This document shows positions 1 through 5,208 of a DNA stretch of 5,208 nucleotides, one piece after another. The notes beneath the pieces are model-generated. The model had not been told where the DNA came from, made no database searches, and saw nothing but the letters and a program-made list of their open reading frames with translations. The DNA comes from an uncultured Oscillospiraceae bacterium (GTDB lineage Bacteria > Bacillota > Clostridia > UBA1212 > UBA1255): NCBI GenBank assembly GCA_902462635.1, contig CABQCN010000132.1, positions 1-5,208 on the forward strand, given 5' to 3'. Position 1 is the stretch's first letter. Each line of letters begins with the position of its first letter. The position numbers and the translations under genes are program-made.

Positions 1-126
1 TGCATCTGTTTTATGAATTTTATCCTCCCAGGCAAAAAGTCTCGCTTGAATAAAGGAGAACGGATAGCGGCGGACTGAACGTGCGAAATGCAGCCAAAAG
101 TGCAAATTACGTAGCCGATACTGTAT
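1..126. other. Upstream region with no assignable gene
   Basis: No gene can be assigned with confidence here. Two plus-strand frames are open from the window edge. One ends at a TAA at 51-53 and could be the last 16 residues of an upstream gene; the other ends at a TGA at 76-78. Neither tail matches a family I recognise. On the minus strand one frame also stays open to the window edge, and a GGGAGGA purine run (complement of about 24-30) lies 17 bases before an ATG at 5-3, which is too far for a normal ribosome binding site. So either a co-oriented gene ends here or a divergent gene begins just outside. A near-repeated GTGC(G)AAAT lies at 81-89 and 100-107. No clear terminator is seen. Confidence 0.3.
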
Positions 127-154
127 TTTACCGGCGGCCTCTTTTTGTTACAAT
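127..154 (+). promoter_or_regulatory. Sigma-A-type promoter with extended -10 for the epimerase/dehydrogenase operon
   Basis: A -35-like TTTACC (127-132, four of six matches to TTGACA) is followed by a 16-base spacer and a -10 TACAAT (149-154, five of six). A TG at 146-147 with one intervening base makes it an extended -10 element. Transcription would start near 161, leaving a short leader of about 23 bases before the ATG at 184. This is a consensus match by eye; no start site has been measured. No clear catabolite-repression (cre) site is seen beside it. Confidence 0.5.
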
Positions 155-164
155 CCAGGCACAA

Positions 165-176
165 GAGAGGCGGTGG
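165..176 (+). promoter_or_regulatory. Purine-rich ribosome binding site for the epimerase
   Basis: GAGAGG at 165-170 lies 13 bases before the ATG at 184, longer than the ideal spacing. A weaker GGTGG at 172-176 lies 7 bases before it. Together they favour the ATG at 184 over an in-frame TTG at 145, which lies upstream of the predicted transcription start and has no purine-rich site in front of it. Confidence 0.4.
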
Positions 177-183
177 CCGTTTT

Positions 184-1035
184 ATGAAAAAAGGTATCAG
201 CATATGGGCGTTTGCGGAAAATGACCTTCAGAAATGTTTTCAGATGGCGAAATGCTACGGTTACGATGGAATTGAGCTTTCGTTTGAGGAATCCGGTCGG
301 GTTTGCCCGTTGTCCGCGCCTTCGGATCTTGTAGAGATTCGTAAAATGGCGGAGCAATACGGTCTTTCCCTTTATAGTCTGGCAAGCGGGGCGTATTGGC
401 GTCTTTCTCTGACTTCAGAGGATCTCGCCACGCGGGAAAAAGCCGAAGAATTCGGAATGCGTCACTTAGATGCCGCGGCGGTCCTCGGCTGCGATACGAT
501 CCTGCTATTACCGGGGATGGTTGCGGGATTCGATGCCGCGGCCGCCGTCGTTCCCTACGATATCGCCTATGAACGCGCGCAGGCCGCGGTCACGAGGTTA
601 TCCGCATATGCCGCGCAGAAACGCGTAAAAATCGGTCTGGAAAATGTCTGGAACAAGTTTTTGCTTTCTCCGCTGGAAATGCGTGATTTTATTGATCGGA
701 TCGGCAGTCCGTGGGTCGGCGCTTATTTTGACGTCGGAAACGTCGTGCGGGACGGATATCCGGAACAATGGATTCGGATTTTAGGAAACCGCATCGTAAA
801 AGTTCATTTTAAGGATTATAAACGCAGTGTCGGCACGCTTGATGGATTTGTAGATCTGCTTGCCGGAGATGTGGATTTCAGCGCCGTCATGCAGGCGCTG
901 CGGCAGATTGGCTACGACGGCTGGGTAACGGCGGAAGTTTCCCCATACATTTCGCATCCCGAAGTTTTATTGCAGAATACATCGAATGCAATCGATCATA
1001 TTATAAAAAGCAATTGTTTGGAAGGAGACAGATGA
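184..1035 (+). CDS. Sugar epimerase/isomerase, xylose isomerase-like TIM barrel (AP endonuclease family 2 fold)
   Basis: The 283-residue product resembles the D-tagatose 3-epimerase, L-ribulose/L-xylulose-5-phosphate 3-epimerase and hydroxypyruvate isomerase superfamily. These are cytoplasmic metal-dependent TIM-barrel enzymes that move a keto group or invert a carbon next to it. The four expected metal ligands are in order: Glu153 (in GLENVWN), Asp183 (in YFDVGN), His208 (in KVHFKD) and Glu251 (in TAEVS). Their spacing fits the family, as does the full length. The N-terminus MKKGISIWAF begins directly with barrel strand 1, which supports the ATG at 184; the in-frame TTG at 145 would add 13 residues foreign to the fold. 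No signal peptide is seen. The stop is one base before the dehydrogenase start, so the two are surely co-transcribed and probably act on the same compound. The exact substrate, and whether it is phosphorylated, cannot be told from sequence. Fold assignment is firm; reaction is not. Confidence 0.9.
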   Translation: MKKGISIWAFAENDLQKCFQMAKCYGYDGIELSFEESGRVCPLSAPSDLVEIRKMAEQYGLSLYSLASGAYWRLSLTSEDLATREKAEEFGMRHLDAAAVLGCDTILLLPGMVAGFDAAAAVVPYDIAYERAQAAVTRLSAYAAQKRVKIGLENVWNKFLLSPLEMRDFIDRIGSPWVGAYFDVGNVVRDGYPEQWIRILGNRIVKVHFKDYKRSVGTLDGFVDLLAGDVDFSAVMQALRQIGYDGWVTAEVSPYISHPEVLLQNTSNAIDHIIKSNCLEGDR

Positions 1036-1036
1036 C

Positions 1037-2056
1037 ATGTTGAAAGTAGTACTGGTAGGATTCGGAGGAATCGCGCAGGCGGCGCATATGCCCGCTTACA
1101 AATACTTGCAGGAGAAAGGGAAGGCACAGCTTTTGGCCGTATGTGACATTGACCCAAAACGTTTTACGCAAAAAATGGAGATCAATATCGGGGGCGGGGA
1201 AGAAAACGCGGCGGCGGAAGTCCGCCGGTACACGGATCTGGAAACGATGCTTGCAAATGAAACGCCGGATATCGTTGATATCTGCCTGCCGACGCCGTTC
1301 CACGCGCCGACGGCGGCCGACATGCTGCGCCGCGGTTATCACGTACTTAGTGAGAAGCCCATGGCACGTACGTATACGGATTGCCTCGATATGATCCGCG
1401 CCGCCAGGGAATCCGGGCGCAAACTGATGATTGGCCAGTGCCTCCGTTTTTTCCCGGATTATTCTTTTCTGAAAAATGCGGTTGACAGCGGCGAGTTTGG
1501 CAGGCCGATGGCGGCAGCGTTCCGCAGACAAAGCGCTCCGCCGAAGTGGGCGTGGGAGAACTGGTATATGAATCCGGAGCTTTCCGGCGGCTGTCTGATG
1601 GATATGCATATCCATGACCTTGATATGATCCGCTATCTGTTTGGAGAGCCGGAATCCGTTTCCTGCCGCGCACAGGATATCGACTCCAAATTCGACGTCG
1701 TCTATTCGCAACTGTATTATCCGGAACTTCCGGTAACGGCGATCGGCGACTGGTCCCAGACCGGAACGAATTTTGCAGCGGATTTCCGCGTTGCTTTTGA
1801 AAATGCGACGCTGGTAGGAGAAAACGGCGGAGTTACCGTTTATCCGCGCGACGGCGGCAGCTATCAAGCTGCGCTCAGCGGACCGGACGGGTATACCGGA
1901 GAAATCGAATTTTTCATCGACAGCATTGCCTCCGGGGAAGCAAATGTAAAGAACCCGCCGGAAAGTGCTGCCGCGACGATCCGCCTGATCGAAACGCTCC
2001 GGCAGAGCGCACTGGCGGGCGGGAAGCAAATCGAGTTTACAGCAGAAGAAATTTGA
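1037..2056 (+). CDS. Gfo/Idh/MocA-family NAD(P)-dependent oxidoreductase
   Basis: The 339-residue product is a full-length member of the glucose-fructose oxidoreductase / inositol 2-dehydrogenase / MocA family, which oxidises or reduces hydroxyls of sugars, inositols and related polyols in the cytoplasm. The N-terminal Rossmann fold shows the dinucleotide loop GFGGIA (residues 8-13) and an acidic strand-2 end (Asp37, Asp39), which suggests NAD rather than NADP. The family Glu-Lys-Pro motif is at 106-108 (Lys107 catalytic). The C-terminal substrate domain has a GG pair at 184-185, then Asp189 and His193 spaced as the catalytic Asp/His pair of inositol dehydrogenases. The ATG is preceded by GGAAGGAG at 1020-1027, nine bases away, inside the end of the epimerase gene. 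An ATG at 1032 is out of frame and soon stops. A hairpin terminator follows. The pairing with an epimerase recalls inositol or rare-sugar catabolic operons, but no other pathway gene is visible, so iolG is not assigned. Confidence 0.93.
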   Translation: MLKVVLVGFGGIAQAAHMPAYKYLQEKGKAQLLAVCDIDPKRFTQKMEINIGGGEENAAAEVRRYTDLETMLANETPDIVDICLPTPFHAPTAADMLRRGYHVLSEKPMARTYTDCLDMIRAARESGRKLMIGQCLRFFPDYSFLKNAVDSGEFGRPMAAAFRRQSAPPKWAWENWYMNPELSGGCLMDMHIHDLDMIRYLFGEPESVSCRAQDIDSKFDVVYSQLYYPELPVTAIGDWSQTGTNFAADFRVAFENATLVGENGGVTVYPRDGGSYQAALSGPDGYTGEIEFFIDSIASGEANVKNPPESAAATIRLIETLRQSALAGGKQIEFTAEEI

Positions 2057-2074
2057 ACGGAATAACGCCCGAAG

Positions 2075-2112
2075 AACGCCCCACGTGTCGGTAAGATGCG
2101 AAGGGGCGTTTT
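2075..2112 (+). terminator. Hairpin terminator of the epimerase/dehydrogenase operon
   Basis: AACGCCCC (2075-2082) pairs perfectly with GGGGCGTT (2103-2110) around a 20-base loop, and the right arm runs into TTTT (2109-2112). It begins 18 bases after the dehydrogenase stop, where a rho-independent terminator is expected. The loop is rather large and the U-tract short, so strength is uncertain. The stem abuts the stop codon (2111-2113) of the convergent minus-strand gene. Read on the minus strand, the hairpin is followed by CTTCGGGCGTTATT, which is a poor U-tract, so it probably works mainly in the plus direction. Confidence 0.7.
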
Positions 2113-5101
2113 ATGTTAAATCCTTTTTATATTTTTCGGCGATCCGGCGGATGTCGCTTTCGCAATGGACCTGGTATTGCGCCGACGGCTGCGGCCTGCC
2201 TAAATAATATCCTTGCAGATAATCCACGCCGGCCCGGATGAGGATTTCCATTTCCTCTTTTTTTTCAATCCCCTCTGCAATCACTTTGATCCCTCTGCTT
2301 TTACAATATAAAATAATATTGTCGATCAGCATCCGCTTGTTTTCATCTTTATCGACATCGCGGATCAGCGTCATATCGAGCTTGATGTAATCCGGTTTGA
2401 TTTCCAGCAATACCGCGTCGCCGTTGTATCCGATTCCGTAATCGTCCAGCGCCAGCTGCGCCTTCCACTGCATAAGATACTTCCGCTTTTGCTGCGTTAC
2501 GCTCGATATGTTGGATTCTTCTTCCGTCAGTTCCAATACCACATGGCTTAGCAACGCGCCGTATTTTCGCTCTAATGCATCTGCATCGGCAGGGGAGAGC
2601 TGTTGATTGGAAATCGAATTGATAAACAGGCGGATACCGTCGGCAAAACCGTTCTGATTCGTAAAATGTTCTATCGACTGAAACATCGTCATCCGCTCCA
2701 CTTCGGCAAGTTTTGATTGGGAACGGGCAAGAGAAAGCAATTTGTCCGGCGTCCGGATATTCGGGGTATCCGGACGCATCAGCGCTTCGAATCCGAATAC
2801 GTTCCCGGTATGCGCGTCGACGATCGGCTGAAAATAATACTCTACTAGGGAATTTTCCAGCAGCGTATTGAGTTCCTCCCGGCATTGCAGCAAATAGGCT
2901 TTGTTGTTATAATCTTCAATTGAAAATTCATCGAAACGGCCCTTATTTGTTTTTTTCACCATATACATGGTAAAATCTGCGTAGCGCACCAGTTCGTCAT
3001 AGGTCGTCGCATCTTGCGGATACCAGGCAACGCCGGCCGAGGCCCGGATTTGCATCGACGAACCGTCCGGCAAATAGAGCAGAGAGGTTTGCAAGCATTG
3101 TTTTATCTGTTCACAGATACCGCGGATTTCGTCTTTAGAAGGAAAACCGTAAAGCAAAAATACAAATTCATCCCCGGAGATGCGGGATACCACAGCAAAA
3201 TCCCCGGCGCCTCTGCGGATCGCCTCTGCAGCGCGGCGGATATATTCGTCTCCGTAATCGTGACCGTACGTATCGTTCACAAATTTCAAATTGTCTAAAT
3301 CCATCATCACGACCGCTGCGGTTTTCAGCGTTTGCGGGGCAGCGAATAATTTTTGCATTTTTTCATAAAACGCCCGGCGATTCAGCAGATTGGTAAGCAA
3401 GTCATAATTTCTGTCGTGTTCCAATTGCTTTTTCTCGCGGATTTCCTGGGTCACATCGATTATGACGCCGAGCGCGCCTTCCTCCGCGAGTTTCAAACGG
3501 ATCCAGCGCGTTTGGTCGTTTTCTTTTATGGAATAGATGACAGAATTTCCTTCCTCATCCTCCGGCTCTCCATCCATTTCATCAAAAACAGAACGGAATA
3601 TTTCTATATCAAGATACCCATCGTTCGTACCGAGATCCGATCGGTTCACGATCGTAAAGAATCGTTTCGTACAAAAGATTTTTTTCCGTTTGAAGTCGTA
3701 TTCGAAAGCAGCCAATTCGATACTGGTCAATTCCAATATTTTGGAAAGGCGTAGCGCCGATTCAATAACCTGCGTGCTCAAAGACTGGATGGAATCCGAG
3801 AGCCTGTCGATCTCCGCGATATTGACGCGTTCCAGTTTAATTAAGCGGTTCGGATCCGCGCGCTTGATTTTTTGCGACAGCGTACTGATTGGTTTCGTAA
3901 TCATGCGCGCCGTAGCGACAACCACGACCGCGCCAATCAGAAATGCCGCAACCCATGCGATAATCAGAATTTGTTGGAAATGACGTGAAAATTCCAGCAG
4001 ATATGTTTCGCTGATCACGCCCATCAATACCCATTTTTCATTTTCAAACGGGGTGTTCGTATTATAAAGAACCAATTGCTGTATCGAACCGTAAATCTTC
4101 CTTTCATCCGCGGAATAGGGGAGATTTTCCGTATTCAAAGTATAAAAAGTCTTATGTTTCGTCATCTTTTGAAAGGAGAGTCGGTCCGCCGCGTCCAGCA
4201 TCGTTCCCAGCGCGCTGCCGCTCCGGATAAAACTATCGTAAACATCCGTCTCTGCGTTTCCTTGTGCAAACAGATAACTGCCGCGGATATCGCCGTGCAG
4301 TTCGGAAGCGGGTAATTGTTTTTTTAAATAATCCGCCGAAATTTCTATTCCCAATATTCCGAACGGATCGCCTTCCGCCGTGCGCAGCGGAACGGAATAC
4401 GTGATCATATCGATCGTATCGTTGGGGTTTTCCGCGTCGATGCGGAACGGGGGACACCAATATCCAAGATCCCTCCAGTCCAACGTCTTATATAATTCCG
4501 CGGCCGCAAAAGGTTTCGTATAGAACGCAGAATTGGTTCCCGTAAACGTAAATTTCGGCTGCCAAAGAGAGTCGAGAGAAATATTTATTTTTTTGGTAAT
4601 CGCCGGCGAACCGCGCAATACCAGCAGATCCGAATGGTCGCTGGAACTGGTGGAGGGATCGTAATCCCGTAAATACAAACCGTTTTTCGTCGTATCGTTT
4701 CCGTTCTCCAAAACAAGAAATGTCCCGCTGACCGTGTTTCGCCGGATGAGGTTAATCAGCTCCTCTGCGTAACTCGTCAGATACAGGTCGGCCAGCGACT
4801 GATTCGCGGCAAGTGCAAGAATATCCGTTTGATTTTCCTCTGCCAGATCAGCCGCCAGTTTTTCTGCCGTCTCGACGGCGGCGCTGAGCTCCGACCAGCG
4901 CTGCAGCATTTCATTTTCTAAATTATTTTTGCGGCTTATGACTTTCTCTCCAAAAATATCAAAGGAATTTTTTTCCAATTCGGTGAGAGATCCGCCATAG
5001 ATAATGGCACCGTAAATCAACACAGACTGAATCAGCACAATGATCAGCATTGAGATCAATATTTTCCGAAATATCGTTGATTGATACGGTTTCCGCTTCA
5101 T
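2111..5101 (-). CDS. Membrane sensor with Cache-like, HAMP-like, PAS-like, GGDEF and EAL domains (c-di-GMP turnover)
   Basis: The 996-residue product is an inner-membrane sensor that likely makes and/or breaks cyclic di-GMP. Domains in order: TM anchor about 13-36; extracellular region about 37-375, beginning with a helical stretch and looking like a double Cache domain (the segment about 213-258 has the typical W/P...TYSVPL...G..GI.I pattern); TM2 about 377-398; HAMP-like helix pair 399-450; PAS-like domain about 453-555; GGDEF 562-725; EAL 740-985. In GGDEF the DLLTNLLNRR entry motif (567-576), Asp601, Asn609 and Asp610 are present, and the signature is SGDEF (642-646). No standard RxxD inhibitory site precedes it. 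In EAL all expected catalytic residues are seen: Glu772, Asn828, Glu857, Asp886-Asp887, Lys907, Glu943, Gln963, so phosphodiesterase activity is likely. The start is fixed by an in-frame stop two codons upstream (5105-5107); AGAAGGA lies 13 bases before the ATG. Ligand and net activity are unknown. Confidence 0.93.
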   Translation of the reverse strand: MKRKPYQSTIFRKILISMLIIVLIQSVLIYGAIIYGGSLTELEKNSFDIFGEKVISRKNNLENEMLQRWSELSAAVETAEKLAADLAEENQTDILALAANQSLADLYLTSYAEELINLIRRNTVSGTFLVLENGNDTTKNGLYLRDYDPSTSSSDHSDLLVLRGSPAITKKINISLDSLWQPKFTFTGTNSAFYTKPFAAAELYKTLDWRDLGYWCPPFRIDAENPNDTIDMITYSVPLRTAEGDPFGILGIEISADYLKKQLPASELHGDIRGSYLFAQGNAETDVYDSFIRSGSALGTMLDAADRLSFQKMTKHKTFYTLNTENLPYSADERKIYGSIQQLVLYNTNTPFENEKWVLMGVISETYLLEFSRHFQQILIIAWVAAFLIGAVVVVATARMITKPISTLSQKIKRADPNRLIKLERVNIAEIDRLSDSIQSLSTQVIESALRLSKILELTSIELAAFEYDFKRKKIFCTKRFFTIVNRSDLGTNDGYLDIEIFRSVFDEMDGEPEDEEGNSVIYSIKENDQTRWIRLKLAEEGALGVIIDVTQEIREKKQLEHDRNYDLLTNLLNRRAFYEKMQKLFAAPQTLKTAAVVMMDLDNLKFVNDTYGHDYGDEYIRRAAEAIRRGAGDFAVVSRISGDEFVFLLYGFPSKDEIRGICEQIKQCLQTSLLYLPDGSSMQIRASAGVAWYPQDATTYDELVRYADFTMYMVKKTNKGRFDEFSIEDYNNKAYLLQCREELNTLLENSLVEYYFQPIVDAHTGNVFGFEALMRPDTPNIRTPDKLLSLARSQSKLAEVERMTMFQSIEHFTNQNGFADGIRLFINSISNQQLSPADADALERKYGALLSHVVLELTEEESNISSVTQQKRKYLMQWKAQLALDDYGIGYNGDAVLLEIKPDYIKLDMTLIRDVDKDENKRMLIDNIILYCKSRGIKVIAEGIEKKEEMEILIRAGVDYLQGYYLGRPQPSAQYQVHCESDIRRIAEKYKKDLT

Positions 5102-5104
5102 AAA

Positions 5105-5208
5105 TTATAAAACATCCTTCTGCGTCTGAAGCAGCGCCTCCCGGACCGTTTGCAGCCAGGCAGAGAAATTTTCCTGCGTATTAAATTCCGCAACGGCTTC
5201 GGCTCGGC
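5105..5208 (-). CDS. C-terminus of an upstream protein, possibly an ABC solute-binding protein (partial)
   Basis: Only the last 33 codons are in the window; the gene begins beyond the right edge. The tail runs from RAEAVAEFN to the end TQKDVL and has the amphipathic helical look of the C-terminal helix of family 1 extracellular solute-binding proteins, with an aromatic FSAWL in the middle. The other two minus-strand frames are either stopped early or Arg/Cys-rich and implausible, so this frame is the likely coding one. Its TAA at 5107-5105 is three bases from the start of the GGDEF-EAL gene and in the same frame, pointing to one operon with translational coupling; the ribosome binding site of the downstream gene lies within this coding end. 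The solute-binding identity is a guess from a short tail and the gene context; it could be another protein. Confidence 0.55.
   Translation of the reverse strand, partial: RAEAVAEFNTQENFSAWLQTVREALLQTQKDVL

Noticed and set aside
114..147. A possible terminator made of GCCG (114-117), CGGC (132-135) and a T-run (142-146)
   Set aside because: The stem is only four base pairs, and the T-run does not follow it directly. The promoter reading of this stretch fits better.
145..183. A longer epimerase starting at TTG 145
   Set aside because: The TTG overlaps the predicted -10 element and lies upstream of the likely transcription start. The extra 13 residues (basic, glycine-rich) do not fit the start of the TIM barrel, and the ATG at 184 has a purine-rich site before it.
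54..227. A plus-strand frame open from 54 through the start of the epimerase gene, with a GTG at 81
   Set aside because: It has no well-placed ribosome binding site, overlaps the promoter and the epimerase start in another frame, and shows no family features.
1001..2029. A long minus-strand open frame (342 codons) opposite the oxidoreductase gene
   Set aside because: It lies almost exactly antisense to a clear Gfo/Idh/MocA gene, its product is rich in Arg and His with no recognisable domain, and it has no supporting ribosome binding site. It is a by-product of the codon use of the real gene.
2349..2885. A 178-codon minus-strand frame within the EAL coding region
   Set aside because: It is an out-of-frame reading of the same strand as the GGDEF-EAL gene, with an Arg- and Cys-rich product and no family features.
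5104..5109. A perfect TATAAT on the minus strand just before the GGDEF-EAL start
   Set aside because: Transcription from it would start at or inside the start of the coding region, and no -35 element stands at the right distance. It more likely reflects the AT-rich stop-start junction.

Overview
The window looks like part of a mid-GC chromosome of a low-to-mid GC Gram-positive bacterium, most likely a Clostridia-type Firmicute. The grounds are indirect: a strong AAGGAG-type ribosome binding site, very tight gene packing, a sugar epimerase/dehydrogenase pair typical of gut and soil clostridia and Paenibacillus-like bacteria, and a large Cache-PAS-GGDEF-EAL sensor lying directly after what may be a solute-binding protein gene. 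No RNA genes, insertion sequences, CRISPR arrays or phage genes are visible.

Layout. Positions 1-126 hold no gene I can assign with confidence. A good extended -10 promoter at 127-154 drives a two-gene operon on the plus strand: a xylose-isomerase-like (AP endonuclease family 2 fold) sugar epimerase/isomerase (184-1035), then, one base later, a Gfo/Idh/MocA-family NAD(P)-dependent oxidoreductase (1037-2056). The operon ends in a hairpin terminator (2075-2112). Its U-tract overlaps the stop codon of the convergent minus-strand gene.

That minus-strand gene (2111-5101) encodes a 996-residue membrane protein. In order it has a TM anchor, a large extracellular Cache-like sensor region, a second TM, a HAMP-like linker, a PAS-like domain, a GGDEF domain with an SGDEF signature, and an EAL domain with all expected catalytic residues. 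Three bases upstream of its start lies the stop codon of another minus-strand gene, of which only the last 33 codons are in the window (5105-5208). That fragment may be the C-terminus of an ABC-type solute-binding protein, but the tail is too short to be sure.

How they may work together. The plus-strand pair probably oxidises and isomerises a sugar, polyol or sugar acid in the cytoplasm; the substrate cannot be read from the sequence. The minus-strand pair looks like an extracellular sensing unit that sets cyclic-di-GMP levels. Whether the two units respond to the same carbohydrate is inference only; they are convergent and not co-transcribed. I see no clearly undescribed system. The most interesting points are the tight coupling of the possible binding-protein gene to the c-di-GMP sensor, the dual-domain protein with a variant GGDEF motif and no standard inhibitory site, and the compact convergent terminator with a duplicated arm.
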